Below, piece by piece: positions 35,001-45,900 of a stretch of DNA of 64,000 nt. The translations under genes were made by a program, and so were the position numbers. The notes under the pieces are model-generated. The model saw only the letters and a list, made by a program, of their open reading frames with translations. It was not told where the DNA came from and searched no databases. The stretch is from Lepiota brunneoincarnata (Eukaryota; Basidiomycota; Agaricomycetes; Agaricales; Agaricaceae), in contig JAEBUN010000003.1 of assembly GCA_023014365.1 (NCBI GenBank), positions 1-64,000 of the forward strand, in the 5' to 3' direction. The first letter of the stretch is position 1. Every line of letters begins with the position of its first letter.

Positions 35001-35800
35001 TGTACCAGTCTCAAACTTTTCCCATCTTTCTTCACCACACAGAACCATCGGGATCTATAGGATGAGTTCGACGGCTCGTATACACCAGCACTAATCTTTC
35101 TCTTTATAATGGCACAGACTTCATCATAGATCACTGGTGGAATCGGAATGGGCTTCTCCACCCACGGAGTATGTTCTACCGTCAGTATCTCGATCAGCGG
35201 GAAGAAGTCTTCCCTAAAACATCCCCTCTCCTCATCTGTCCATGCGAATGCCCTTTCCTGAAGCATCATGACTTGGTGCATCAGCTTTCTTTCTTCTGGC
35301 CACAAGAGATCCCCTGCATGGGCTTCATCCAGCTTAAGCTTGCGCTCCTCCATATATCTGCCTGTCGGGACAAACTCTGGAGGATGCATGCTAAGCTTAG
35401 GCATTTCTGCCAGCGGATCCCCTTTTATTTCTCGTTTTATCCTGAATTTCTCCGGTAAATCACCTAACACTGGCCTCACTTTTAAAGCGACTGGTTTATA
35501 TTTCTTCCCAGCCAGGCATTGTACAATATCTTCGTCATCCCCTTCAGTTTCGAAGACAGTCATTCCCTGACCCTCCGTATCCTGTGCGTTGGCGATGCGC
35601 CCTAGGCACGATAACGCCGTTGCTCTATCTTCCTGTGGGCAGTCCTCATCGCGTATGACTCGGTCAATGAACATTAGCTGTAGCTCGGCCTCTGAGAAGC
35701 TTCCTTTTGCTAAGCTTAGTGTTTGTGCGACGACAGGGCCCTTCTCATCATCATAGTCTATTATACAAGCCACCTCTCCTTGTCCCTCAGTCAACTCATC
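32045..35800 (-). CDS. Element B pol: reverse transcriptase, RNase H, integrase
   Basis: One uninterrupted frame of about 1250 residues. The order RT - RNase H - integrase identifies Ty3/gypsy. RT carries YIDD (around 34700). RNase H shows [22 protein letters not shown] and VVETDAKF. The integrase has an HHCC zinc finger ([19 protein letters not shown]) and the D,D,E triad in [16 protein letters not shown] and [11 protein letters not shown] basic C-terminal segment with RYLGPMVVI follows; no chromodomain is visible. The frame overlaps the end of the protease frame by a few bases in a different phase, so pol needs frameshifting, or one base is wrong near 35795. The intact frame and near-identical LTRs suggest a recently active element. 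Confidence 0.95.
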   Translation of the reverse strand, partial: DELTEGQGEVACIIDYDDEKGPVVAQTLSLAKGSFSEAELQLMFIDRVIRDEDCPQEDRATALSCLGRIANAQDTEGQGMTVFETEGDDEDIVQCLAGKKYKPVALKVRPVLGDLPEKFRIKREIKGDPLAEMPKLSMHPPEFVPTGRYMEERKLKLDEAHAGDLLWPEERKLMHQVMMLQERAFAWTDEERGCFREDFFPLIEILTVEHTPWVEKPIPIPPVIYDEVCAIIKRKISAGVYEPSNSSYRSRWFCVVKKDGKSLRLVHSLEPLNRVTIAHSGLPPATEDLAMHFAGRACGGILDLYVGYDERLLAESSRDLTTFQTPFGALRLVTLPMGWTNSVPIFHEDVTAILASEIPEYTMPYIDDVPIRGPKTRYELPDGTEETLKENPGIRRFVWEHMQTVNRILQRMKYVGGTFSGPKTTICADEITVVGFECSYKGRLPATDTIGKILRWGDCENVSKLRGFLGTATRCRNHIPKFIAIAAPLYEKLKKGQEFEWGENERKAQQELKDAIQCCFPTRNPEFPSKQPIVVAVDTSWRAVGYYIYQRDGEDAKLIHYVKFGSILLDERQQRYSQPKRELCGLRMVLEQEKYLLWGSRNLVVETDAKFLFGMLNNPGKLPNATVNRWVDFIRSFHFTLVHKEGKNFGLDGLSRRRYYPGDETARRFDDGSEDEGEEFELIKEDPGAADPLPLEAFCDEIDSRSGFNQGLARDVYDFEYELDQAREEYLDEQQAKLRVIEDPACPENHRQVLSLMTDVRLVPGFEEEKSAEIEETYDESRRTDTARIQDERIPKVREYLKTGGSSAAEGLDEPDLRKLKHMVEHFFLDKEGRLYRTSPSGQHQLVVDKEQRMYMLRASHDFLGHRGIYATTKLITQRFWWPEVEGDVAWYVQSCHLCQQRQKVIIETPPIVTPTPSIFQVLHVDTLHMTPSSNGCSYIVHGRCGLSSWMEAKALRKENASSIAQWLFEDIICRWGCIVKIVTDNGSPFKKAVRWLEEKYGIKGVTISPYNSKANGIIERPHWDVRQMLYKATDGDVKKWYWHLPHVMWADRITIRKGMGCSPYFLVTGAHPTLPLDVKEATWLVQLPNKYLTTAELIGYRAQALAKHVRHVEEMRQRVSDTKLSKAWEMERQAAHKIKDYRFGAGDLVLVRNTAIESSADRKMKPRYLGPMVVISRSKGGSYILAELDGSVWQNKVAAFRVIPYLARKHIPLPPELQELIDLSPEGLKTLEETTEDEPSDRWEPEELEG

Positions 35801-36924
35801 GAGGTTTCTTGAAAATTTTGACTGTTTTCCCTAAGCTTAGGAGGATTACACTCTCCTCGAGCATAAGTTGGTAACACAGCCCGTTCTCTGGTATTTGGGT
35901 CCGTAATAACCAAGGTTTGCTCGCCACTGGCGCTATTCCTGACTTCGCTAGCCGTCATTACATCCAAGGGTCGTCCCAAGAGTACTCGATACGCGGGGTT
36001 ACGAACGATGTGAACTTGCAAATAGATTGTGACTCCCCCGCAGGTAAAGCCTACGTTCTTTGCCAGTCCACAAGTCTTTTCAACCTGCCCATTCGCACTC
36101 TGCAAATTTATCGTAGTATCTGGATCCCAAGAAACTTGACATGCAATCGCCGCTTCCTGACTCATGGAGACGATCTGTGACCCGCTATCTAGCAAGGCCT
36201 CTTCCTGCCGAATCCCATTTATCAGAGTTGGCACTACTCTCAACGGCTCGCATTCTTTCGCAATAAACACTTGCCGTCCCCTGTCTCTTCGAGGAAGTGA
36301 CTCCAAGTACTGCATGATTGGATCCTGCGCTACCCAGGCTTGGGTTGCCGAGCCTTCTCGGAGCACTGTATCATACTTCCGAGTGCCGTCTGCTAGCTCC
36401 GTTATCATGACTTGTACTGGCCCACTATTAATCTCTATATCTTCTGTATCATCGTCCCAGGGCCCTACTCCTGCTATTAAGCTTTGACTCGTGGGTACCC
36501 GTTTTCTCATAATGCGCTCCCTATAAGCGTTCCTGTATATCGGTGACAATGCCAAGAGTTCTCCATGCGATACTGAGGCTTCTCGCTTCAATACCCTGCT
36601 GAGTACTTCCTCCACATCGACACTCCTCTCTATAGGGGCCTGGTGCTTATACGCAGGCTCCTTCTTAGATGGTTCCATCCTTCTGACAGGCAACGGTGGC
36701 ACCTCAACGACCGGGCGCAGTGGTTTCACATTTCTATATGGTAATTCCCCTGCTGCGGCACGCACTGGTTCCTCCGTTGTCTGCCCTATTTCCTCATTTT
36801 CTGATTCTTCTGATCGCTCGGAATCCGACGCGTCCTCAGGAGTCTGTCCTCTGGCAAAGGCGACCTTCTTCTTCAGAGCCGGCTCCTTCCTCGAACCCTT
36901 TAGAAACCCGACTCCGAGTTCCAA
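35791..36924 (-). CDS. Element B aspartic protease region
   Basis: This minus-strand frame contains a retropepsin-like core: the active-site motif [11 protein letters not shown] (around 36185), followed by [10 protein letters not shown] (about 35965), the family's conserved ILG-type element. The N-terminal about 200 residues are charged and probably disordered. The frame starts within the end of gag and ends at TGA 35791, overlapping pol. It is the maturation protease that would process Gag-Pol. Confidence 0.88.
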   Translation of the reverse strand: MELGVGFLKGSRKEPALKKKVAFARGQTPEDASDSERSEESENEEIGQTTEEPVRAAAGELPYRNVKPLRPVVEVPPLPVRRMEPSKKEPAYKHQAPIERSVDVEEVLSRVLKREASVSHGELLALSPIYRNAYRERIMRKRVPTSQSLIAGVGPWDDDTEDIEINSGPVQVMITELADGTRKYDTVLREGSATQAWVAQDPIMQYLESLPRRDRGRQVFIAKECEPLRVVPTLINGIRQEEALLDSGSQIVSMSQEAAIACQVSWDPDTTINLQSANGQVEKTCGLAKNVGFTCGGVTIYLQVHIVRNPAYRVLLGRPLDVMTASEVRNSASGEQTLVITDPNTRERAVLPTYARGECNPPKLRENSQNFQETSMS

Positions 36925-38935
36925 GTCTTCGCGCCACTCCTGGTGTCCAAATACTGGCTTGCCGAGGGCGTACCATCCGTCAGACCACTAAGCTTAGCCT
37001 GTATCTGGGCCAATTGCTTGGCCAAAGACTGTATCTCGACGTTATCATCCTTTCTTGTCATAAGCTTAACCTTTGGGGTACTCCCAGCGTGGATGGCAGC
37101 TGTCTCCAACATTTCCATGCGCTGCTTCAGACGGCGGATTTCTTCTTCCGCTGGCGACCTTTGGTTTTCTGACCTCGGGAACGCTCTCTGTGCAAACACT
37201 GCTGACGTTGGTACTTGCGGTAACTCAGGCTCAACCTCCGGCAGTTCTGGTATCTGAACGAAGAGTTGTCCCTTTGTCGCATAGTACTTTGCCACTTTCT
37301 CTTTAATAGGCCCTTCTCCTCGAGGGATACTCGAGCCGTCTCCCATATATATTTTGTTCCCTTCGACTCTAATTCGGCCGGCTTGTTTATCCGCCTCCAT
37401 GTCCGGGCAGAATAACCAACTATGCCCTAATAACCAGCAGTAGAAACACTTGCGATCGGAAAGCGACCCTGCCGGCCCACTTCCGGTATTCCTCTGGGCG
37501 TGATTATAACCGGCATGATTATGTCCGTCTTTCGCCGAGCTCTCTAAATATGTTTTTAAGGTATGCCCCTGGATATTCATGAGGTCCTTAAGCTCAGCGA
37601 GGCCACCTGCCATCTGCGAGACTTCATCCTGAAATTTCTGCTTTAAGCTTTGCAGTTCTCGCTTTACCACCGGGTCATAAGTCCCTGTTCCGGACGTCGC
37701 AGGTGGATGGCTCATCGATGCCGAGTTTACCGGCCTCAAATCCTGATGAAGGGATCGCATAAGTGTTTTGCCAATCGAAATTTCGACAGCTTTATCCACG
37801 ACAATCCTCCAATCATAGGGGTCCTCTTCGCGTAAATCCTTCGCAGTCAGTGCCGACCCATCACTTGCGGTTCTACGCGCCCCGGTGATCGCTAATCTCG
37901 CATTGAGCACATCCTGGAACACCGAGTCCAGTGCGCTCGTAAATAACTCGACTAGCTCTCAGGTTCGAGACTACCGCCGGCGACTTTAGACACTTCTCTG
38001 CTTCGAGAATGAATCGCCTTTTAAAGTCCAAGACTTTATGCTCCTCATTCATCGCAATGCCTCTACTCTCTGCGCAGAGTTCCCTCAAGCGTCGCACTGA
38101 GCCCTGCTCAGGCTGCCACAGCCTCGGGATACTCTTTCTTTAATCTCTCTACGAAGCCTGTCCAGCTTCCTGCTAAGAACTCCGCAAAACTCATCCACTC
38201 TTCACGGATATCCTGGTCCACATATGACACCGCCCAATTTATTCTTTCTGCCTCGTCCGTCGTCTTCGTTATCGTGAAGAGACGTTCCAGCGTCCAGAGA
38301 TAATTTCTCAATGTCTGTGGTTTTGATGCATCCCACCTGGGAGCATTATTGCTAAAGGGAATTGGCATACGCTCGTGTCCCATTTTTCTAGCTGTAGTCG
38401 TCGTCGACGGCGTAGTTTGGTTTGTCTGTACAGTCGGAGTTGACTGTGATATCTGTGGTACCGTGGGGGCACCAAAAGGGTTCGTATGAAACGAGTTTTG
38501 GTTTGGTAACGCTAAGCTTAGCGTAGGAACGGTCTGACCGTCCTGGTTTTCGGTGTGCAGAATATGCGCTATGTTGCGAGCTGAGGCTGGCAGCCTTATA
38601 GTAATTCTGGGAGCAGTAGAGATCGGCGGTACGGCTTCTCTCAAAGCTGCAACTGCTGAACCACTCGCTGTGTTCGCAGCTAAAGCGCTAACGGGATCTT
38701 TTCGCTTTTGAGAGGTACTAGCGGCGATGAGGCCTTCAGAACCTTCTGGACGATTGGAGTTCCGAGTAGTTCTCTGTTTTGGTGGGTCGACCTTCCTGAG
38801 ACTGCTCTCGAAGGACGTTTTGGGTGACTTTACGGTCTTTGCTTGAACCTTTTTCTGCTTCGCAGGTGAAAGGCGGGCCAGTGTCCAAGTCTTTTGGTGT
38901 TTTGTCTCGTGAAATTCAACTGAAAACCCCCCTCA
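36900..38935 (-). CDS. Element B gag (capsid and zinc-knuckle nucleocapsid)
   Basis: The frame is open from about 38935 to 38110, then resumes after one extra base near 38111 and a second near 37957. With those removed it runs to 36900. The middle part (YLWTLERLFTITKTTDEAER, then SWTGFVERLKKEYPE) is a retrotransposon capsid-like helical domain. A single CCHC knuckle, CFYCWLLGHSWLFC (about 37440), has perfect C-x2-C-x4-H-x4-C spacing for RNA binding. No ATG lies in frame in the first about 550 bases after the upstream stop, so initiation may involve splicing or a non-AUG codon. Its frame breaks contrast with the clean pol next door. Confidence 0.8.
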
Positions 38936-38947
38936 CGGTGGGCTCCA
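38931..38947 (-). promoter_or_regulatory. Element B primer-binding site
   Basis: Two bases inside the 5' LTR the minus strand reads TGGAGCCCACCGTGAGG. A TGG start at this position is what a tRNA 3' CCA end would pair with. The tRNA cannot be named without a search. This contrasts with family A, whose site does not start TGG. Confidence 0.7.
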
Positions 38948-38949
38948 GA

Positions 38950-40235
38950 TGAAAAGGTAGAAACGTTCGTATGTTTTAATATGGATAGTGGGCTTGTTTT
39001 CACTAAGCTTAGCCGAAATTCGATAAGCTTAAGCTAATACAAGTGGAATGAGATAGATAAGGAACAGTTTCGTCTTTTAGGGTGTTCTGGGGGTGCGTTC
39101 TGACAGCGAAATTCAAGAGAGTAGTGTTTTAGAGGTTAACGAACAGCCGTTGAAGTTATCTTAGCCGTACGGTGCAACAATGAAAGGACAATCCCTGTCA
39201 ATTCAAAGCGCGGGGTCTCTAGTCTCTGGTCTCTGGTCTCTGTCTCTGTCTCTGTCTCTAGCACTCTGGAACTCTAAACTCTGAACTCTGGTCTCTGTCT
39301 CTGTCTCTGGGTTGGTCGACGACCGAAGAATTCACACTTAACGACGCACACTAAATAGCCCTCTGAAACCGTTCTTGATCACGGCTCGCAGACTTGCGTG
39401 TGGAAGCGGGGGTGAGACCTCTTGCTTCTCCACGAACAAGTGCGACCGTATTTATATTGTTTAGATACATACGAGAGATAGTAAATATGAAATAGAAAAC
39501 AATAAGCTTAATTGTTACAGGCACTGTAGAACATTTTGGAAGGTTCGGCAGCATTTCTACCTTGCCCTGGGTTATGGGTTTTTCTCTGATTAACGAATGG
39601 CAATCCAGCCAGACGTGTTTCGTGCTCGTCTGCATTATTCTGCGTCCACGCGAGCGCGTTAAGACTCCGGATCAATTATGATCGGAATGTATAGCGGATG
39701 GACAGTCCCTTGATCCGTTGTAATTAATCTCAGTTAAGCAATAGGCCGAGGTGCCGGGACCCACAAAGCACTCGTTAATTAGGAGTCTTTGATATTTCTA
39801 GGGTTTTGGGCATCGGGTGTCGCCTCCCGAACGTTGAACGTTCCGTTCCGTGGTCCGGTCATCATTATTGGGCTCGCTTTCGACGTAATACTCCTGCGAC
39901 AGCCGCTAGGTACATTCTTTATATTCAAACGCATCCGGGTTCATCAGAAAACTGCTCAGTAAGGTCCCTTGATGCGACCGGAGTATACTCGATAGACTAT
40001 GTAGAGTCCTGAATCCCTCTGGAAAGCGTTCCGACAGTTTGGTTCACTAAGCTTAGTGATAATGAACTGGTTTGAACACTTCCAAGGCTCGAATATCCTC
40101 AATTCGGTCGAACTGGCTACTACGGGACATAGTACCAATCCTCTATAGAGTTCTTTAATGATATAGCCAATGATTCTATGTAGAGAATCGTTCCGGAGTA
40201 CGGAATTCATGTATAGACGTGAAATCGGCGTATCA
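38950..40235 (-). repeat. Element B 5' LTR (1286 bp)
   Basis: Near-identical to 26350-27633. Visible differences include C/A near 39153, an extra base near 39958 and two G/A changes near 40190-40201. It contains the same four TAAGCTTA palindromes (39004, 39024, 39503, 40048). Confidence 0.95.
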
Positions 40236-41037
40236 GCGGGGCTGTGTTGTATTCCCTATGTGTGTCATTCTCTTCTGCAGGCATTAGGAGGCTCGCATGA
40301 AACTTGTTGTGGATCTTCCATTTGATGGGTAATTTTAGCTCATAAGTAACAGGTCTGAGTTTTCTTGTTATGGTGAAGGGACCTTCTTGGCGTTGGGCCA
40401 GTTTCTTTGAGGTGTACTGAATTGGGAGGTTGTGGTTGTCTAGCCAAACCTTTTGTCCAACTTTTAGATTGATATCTGGCCAGTTATATCTTGCAGCCAT
40501 TTTTAGTCTGGCTTGTTCATGCACAGCTTGAGCTTCTTGGTGTATCTTGGCAAGGTATTTAAACTTCTCTCCTATTGCTGGAATGTTTGTTGGCTCCTCA
40601 GAGGTCGGAAATCCTTTGGGGGTTGATCCATAGAGGAGTTCAAATGGGGTATGTTGGCATTCAGCATGTGTCTTTGAGTTGTGAACATATTCTAGGAGTG
40701 GAAGTGCCTTTACCCATTTGTTTGGGTTTGATGAGCAATAGATGCCAAGGTATAGTTCTATTTCTTGATTGAATCACTCTGTTTGTTCATCTGTCTGCAG
40801 GTGGTAGGCGGTAGAGAGTGCTTGTTCGATTCCAAGTTGTTTGTAGAATTCTTTCATGGATTTGGTGGTGAATCTGGGGTCGCAATCACTGAGAACTTTT
40901 TCAGGAAGGCCAAATCTAGAGAATAGCTGTTTGATAAGAATTTTGGCAATCTTGTCCACGTTGACAGTTTTTGCAGTAGGTTCTAGAATTATCCCCTTTG
41001 TAAGCTGGTTGACCATGACCAGTATAGAATCATGGGG
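40236..41037 (-). pseudogene. A1 integrase and chromodomain-proximal fragment
   Basis: Minus-strand frames here match A2 pol: the integrase core (LVMVNQLTKGIILEPTAKTV, then SDCDPRFTTKSMKEFYKQLG), with a stop after TDEQTE, and the post-core segment (WLDNHNLPIQYTSKKLAQRQ). Relative to A2 most changes are CG to TG or CA. Element B is inserted at its left edge and A2 at its right. Confidence 0.88.
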
Positions 41038-41736
41038 TGTTATGATCCGTGCTCCTTCTGTATCCAAGGATAACTGGAGACGGCCTTCAATCACTCTACA
41101 AGGTGTCCGAGACGGTTGGCCTTATAGAGCTTAGTGGATCGCGCTCAATGAGATAACGAGGGAAGACGCCAAGTTAAGGCAGAGAGGTAAACGACCGCTG
41201 TTAACAAGATTAAAGCTTAGGGCTTTAATCTCTACTTGTACAGGCCTTATATACCTATGAGGTGCTATATACTCGTTATAGGTTACTTGGCTGTTCTACT
41301 GGTCGTGCGCAGTCCTGACCATGATGCACATCCTGGCTGATGGCATCCTAGCGTTATTTATATTACAATGAGTCAGTACTCTCGCTACTGCTGTGCGATG
41401 TTCCATCGCTTTCCTCTGACTCATAATCTCCTTCTCCCGATTGTATCTCCATGGAGTCCTCTCCGTTCTCGCTCTCCATTCTCTCGGTGCTTCCATCCGT
41501 ATCGGAGGTTGGGTCGGTTGATCCACGGTTATCTTCCTCGTCCTCGGGGTATTCCAATATATCCTCCAAGGTTATCTCCATTCCTGCTTCTCTTGCCAGG
41601 TCCTGCATGGCAGTGTAGTATTCCCCTTCCTCGTCTTCGTACTCTTGTGCCCGTAATTGGTCTGTAGTCTCCTGTACCCATCTTGTGAAGTCGAACAATA
41701 GTTCTTGTTCCTCCCAGGTCTGGACTGTTCATAACA
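41038..41736 (-). repeat. A2 3' LTR (699 bp)
   Basis: Ends TGTTATGATC..TCATAACA, with 8-bp inverted termini. Compared with the 5' LTR it has one extra base near 41716 and a G/A change near 41382. The extra base shifts the frame that runs from the accessory ORF into the U3 ORF. Confidence 0.95.
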
Positions 41737-42935
41737 TTATCCCCTTCGTAAGGTCTGATGTCCTCATCAGACATATCCTCAGTATAATCTGACAGGCTCT
41801 CCTGTAATGTTTGATTTGGCGATGGGGTCCCAGTCGAAGTATGGGTCGGGTTCTGGGGAGTCGCTTCGGTAGCTTGGTGGTCTGGGGATGGCGGGTCTTG
41901 GGTGAGGTCGATGACGATGGGTTCTCTGGAGTGAGTGGTGGCGGGTGTGCCGAAGGATCGATTCAGGAAGTCGGTGGCTTCCGCTAGCAGATGTGGTGGT
42001 GGCGTTGGTGGTCGGAATGACGACGGGGGCATTTTGAATTTGGGTGCGGAGGGGTCTGGCTGAAGCGGGGCGCTGCTCGGTGCTTGCAGCAATGTGTCGA
42101 ATATTGTTGTTTGTGGTTTCGCGTGTGAGGGATCGAGCTCTGCTTGGTATTCCTCGTGGGCAGCGATGCAGGCCAGGTACCATACTTGCGGGTTGATGCT
42201 GGTAAGGGTTTCTCTCACAGTGCTTCTCGTAATGGCCTGGGGCAATCTTTCGACAATATCGACATTGGTAGCGCGGGCATCCTGCTTTGATATGGCCAAA
42301 TCGACGGCAGCAATTGCAGCGAGTTCGGGTGGTGGATAAGTGAGTGGTGGTAGTCCCGATGGGGGCGTCATTAGAAGCAGATATAGCTTGTACAACACTT
42401 GATGGTTGGTTACTCGTATCCACCATGGGAGGGTTGGAAGGTTGGGTGGTGGTCCTGATAGGTAGGATAGGGCGGTCCTGACTTCTGCTTCCATTGCTCG
42501 GGCTTGGGATCGGACTCTCAAACGGGAATTCAGTGAGAGCGGTTGATAGCATGGCAGAAATGGTATTGCGGTCCTGTTCCTCTGTTGCGCTAGAAAGAAT
42601 AGTGGCACATAGTTTTTCGAATTCTGTTGCTCGGTCGTGGACGAGGCGCTTGTGATACAGAAGAGCAGTAAATGTCTTCCAGCAGGTGTCGACCAGGGGT
42701 ACCATCGCTGGACTGCGTTTAAGACGGGTTCCGGTAATATGAAAGGGAACTTTGTGTAAAAGGATGGATCGTATCTCGGGTTGGTTGGAGGGAAGGAAGG
42801 TATGCCGGATGATATAAGGACTGTTGGTCCTGTCTGGTTGATCGTCAGCGGTATCGGTGGCAGGGTTAGGTTGGCTATTTCCTGGGACGCGGTTTGCCAG
42901 GGATATGATTCTTTCCCGGATGAGAAGGCGTCCAT
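41529..42935 (-). CDS. A2 accessory region: two overlapping frames (ORF3a/ORF3b)
   Basis: Downstream of the integrase two long minus-strand frames overlap. ORF3a (42705-41779, 308 residues) has a helical start (KLCATILSSATEEQDRN) and tandem zinc knuckles: CNCCRRFGHIKAGC (C-x2-C-x4-H-x4-C), then CRYCRKIAPGHYEKHC (C-x2-C-x6-H-x4-C). It ends SNITGEPVRLY. ORF3b (42935 leftward) is Pro/Thr-rich, passes through the polypurine tract and, but for one extra base at about 41716, would run into the acidic U3 ORF. Element C has the same layout with a SNITGEPCGSF ending. It occupies the position of env but has no signal peptide or membrane segment. An RNA- or DNA-binding accessory role is inferred from the knuckles. 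Confidence 0.75.
   Translation of the reverse strand: MDAFSSGKESYPWQTASQEIANLTLPPIPLTINQTGPTVLISSGIPSFPPTNPRYDPSFYTKFPFILPEPVLNAVQRWYPWSTPAGRHLLLFCITSASSTTEQQNSKNYVPLFFLAQQRNRTAIPFLPCYQPLSLNSRLRVRSQARAMEAEVRTALSYLSGPPPNLPTLPWWIRVTNHQVLYKLYLLLMTPPSGLPPLTYPPPELAAIAAVDLAISKQDARATNVDIVERLPQAITRSTVRETLTSINPQVWYLACIAAHEEYQAELDPSHAKPQTTIFDTLLQAPSSAPLQPDPSAPKFKMPPSSFRPPTPPPHLLAEATDFLNRSFGTPATTHSREPIVIDLTQDPPSPDHQATEATPQNPTHTSTGTPSPNQTLQESLSDYTEDMSDEDIRPYEGDNVMNSPDLGGTRTIVRLHKMGTGDYRPITGTRVRRRGRGILHCHAGPGKRSRNGDNLGGYIGIPRGRGR
41737..41748 (-). promoter_or_regulatory. A2 polypurine tract
   Basis: On the minus strand CGAAGGGGATAA abuts the 3' LTR, the expected plus-strand primer. It also lies inside the accessory frame that continues into the LTR. 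Confidence 0.75.
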
Positions 42936-45900
42936 CGTTGTCTGGCTCTGGGAGGTCTGGAGTGGTTGCTCAAGTGTTGGGTGGTTGGGTCATTGGTGGG
43001 GTTGTCTAATTTGTGGGTCCTTTTATATTCTTCAATGACTTCCTTGGCGTTCTCCAGGTTTGCTTCTGGCTCCCAGGAATCCTCAGTGGGAAGGTATCCT
43101 TTCCATCTGACTAGGAATTGATACTTGTTCCGGAATTTTCTGTGGCGCAGTATTGACTCGACCTCATATTCTTCTTCTCCATTTACAAGGTCGGGTGGTG
43201 GGGCTGTGTTGTATTCCCCATGCGTGTCGTTCTCTTCTGCAGGCATTAGGAGGCTCGCATGAAACTTGTTGTGGATCTTCCATTTGATGGGTAATTTTAG
43301 TTCATAGGTTACAGGTCCGAGTTTTCTTGTTATGGTGAAGGGACCTTCTCGGCGTTGGGCCAGTTTCTTTGAGGCGTACTGAATTGGGAGGTTGCGGTTG
43401 TCGAGCCAAACCTTCTGTCCAACTTTTAGATTGATATCTGGCCGGTTATATCTTGCAGCCATTTTTAGTCTGGCTTGTTCATGCGCAGCTTGGGCTTCTT
43501 GGCGTATCTTGGCGAGGTATTTAACCTTCTCTCCTATTGCTGGAATGTTCGTTGGCTCCTCGGAGGTCGGAAATCCTTTGGGGCTTGATCCATAGAGGAG
43601 TTCAAATGGGGTATGTTGGTGTTTGGCGTGTGTTTTCGAGTTGTGGACATATTCCAGGAGTGGGAGTGCCTTTACCCATTTGTTCAGGTTCGATGAGCAA
43701 TAGATGCCAAGGTAGAGTTCTATTTCTTGATTGAATCGCTCTGTTTGTCCGTCTGTCTGGGGGTGGTAGGCGGTAGAGAGTGCTTGTTCGATTCCGAGTT
43801 GTTTGTAGAATTCTTTCATGGATTTGGCAGCGAATCTGGGGTCGCGATCACTGAGAACTTTCTCGGGAAGGCCAAATCTAGAGAATAGCCGTTTGATAAG
43901 AATTTCGGCGATCTTGTCCGCGTTGGCGGTTTTTGCAGTAGGTTCTAGAATTATCCCCTTCGTAAGCTGGTCAACCACGACCAGTATAGAATCATGGGGT
44001 CCGTCCGGGGGTAGGTCTGTGATAAGATCCATCGAGATGTTCGAGAATGGGCGGGTAGAACGGGGTCCAGGGATAGGTTGAAGCGGTGGTTTTAGGGGGT
44101 GGCGATTGATCTTGTATTGTTGGCAAGCACCACATCCTTTGACGTAGTTTTTGACAAATGATCGCATCCCGGGCCAGTAGGCGTATTCCTGGAGTTTTCT
44201 AGTTGTTTCTGCAATTCCAGGGTGTCCTGCGGTGGGTGAGTCGTGTACTCTTTGCAGTAAGCGGCGTCTGAGGTGTAGATCTTGTGGTATAAATAGTTTT
44301 CCTTGAACATGTGGGTGTCCTGAGTCATCTTCTTGGGCGATGTCGGTCTGTTTCTTTTTCTTCCACAGCTCTTTTATTTCCTGTTTAGTATTTTCGTCGA
44401 TAATATGGATATGCTGTGGCTGTTCTGGGGTGAAGAATTTGTCAGGGAGTGCAACGACCTGTTTGTTGTCTCTTGTCTTGGGTTCATGATCGGGTCATCT
44501 GGAAAGGGCATCTGCTGGTCCATTTTTCTTTCCAGGGATATGTCGGATTTCGATGTCAAATCGTTGCATGTAGGCAATCCATCGGGCTTGTCTTCTGCTG
44601 AGGTCTTCAGGTTTTCTCCAGCGGCGAAGGTTGTCGTGATCTGACCATACGATGGTCTTGTGTGATGATCCTTCTATGTGGTGGCGCCATTCTTTGAGTG
44701 CTCGGATAATGGCGAAGAGTTCCTGTTCGGAGCAATGATAGTTACGTTCGGCTGGTGAGAATCCTTTTGAGAAGTATGCGACTGGGTGTTTAACTCCATT
44801 GTTGTCGCGTTGAAGTAGGACTGCTCCTGATGCAAATAGTGATGCGTCGCATTCGATTTCGAAGGGTTTGTCTCGGTCGGGGACCATTAATACCGGTTCG
44901 CTTTGGAATTTCCTCTTGAGAGTATCGAAGGCGTTCTGGCATTCTTCTGTCCATTCGAATTTCTTGGTTTTGGACATTAGGGCATTGAGAGGTTTTGCCC
45001 ATGTGGCGTATTGGTGTATGAATTTTCGATAGAAGTTGCAAAATCCTATGAATTTTCGTACATCGCGCGGGGTAGTTGGTGTTGGCCATTCAGCGATGCC
45101 TTTGAGCTTTGCTGGGTCCATCAAAACTGAGTCGGGAGTGATAATAACTCCTAGATATTCGAGTCGTTGTCGTTCGAATTTGCATTTCTCGGTTTTGAGG
45201 TATAGATCGTTGTCCTTGAGTATCTTGAGTACTTCTCTTGTGAGGTGTCGAAGTTCTTGTTTTGTTTTTGCGTGAATGAGGATGTCGTCCATGTAAACGA
45301 TTACTCCTCCATTGTCGATGAGTTTTCGGAATAATGAGTCCATCATGGTTTGGAATGTTGCTGGGGAGTTACACATTCCAAAGAACATGACTGTGGGTTC
45401 GAATAATCCTCGGGGTGTCCTGAAGGCTCCTTTCCATTCATCTCCTTTGCGTATGCAGATGTTGTTGTATCCTGCTTGTACGTCGAGTTTGGTAAAGTAC
45501 TTTGATCCTCGGAGTTTGTCGAGAATATGAGAGATGAGGGGGAGGTTGTACGCATTTTTGACGGTATGCTCATTGAGGTACCTGTAGTCTTGACAGGGGC
45601 GTAGTTTTCCATCTTTCTTTCCTACGAAGAAGAAAGGTGATGCCATTGGCGATTCGGATGGTCGAATGTATCCCTTTTGAAGGTTTTCTTCTAGGAACGT
45701 GTCGAGTTCCTTTTCTTCATTGAGGGAGAGTCGGTAGGACTTCATGGCAATTGGTTTGAATGATTCCTTGAGTTCAATTTTGTGATCCCATGGTCGTTGT
45801 GGGGGGAATCGTTCGGCTTGTTTCTTGCTAAATACTGGGAGGTATTCGTGGAATTCCGTGGGTACGACTTTTCTTGGGTCGTCGTTTTTCTTTTCTCCGT

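Larger units (their letters stand above)
26350..40235 (-). mobile_element. Element B: 13.9-kb Ty3/gypsy element with antisense genes
   Basis: LTRs are 26350-27633 and 38950-40235 (TGAAAAGG..GTATCA) and differ by only a handful of bases, so insertion is recent. It sits inside the chromodomain region of A1, with GCGG at both edges (26346-26349 and 40236-40239). In minus orientation the order is 5' LTR, PBS, gag, protease, RT-RNase H-integrase, then 4.4 kb of extra DNA and a polypurine tract before the 3' LTR. The extra DNA holds two intron-bearing genes on the opposite strand. The palindrome TAAGCTTA occurs 28 times across the element. No chromodomain is seen at the end of its integrase. Confidence 0.95.

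Noticed and set aside
41529..42935. Accessory ORF as an env (membrane glycoprotein) gene
   Set aside because: Its position fits, but neither frame shows a signal peptide, a transmembrane segment or a cleavage site; zinc knuckles point to nucleic-acid binding.
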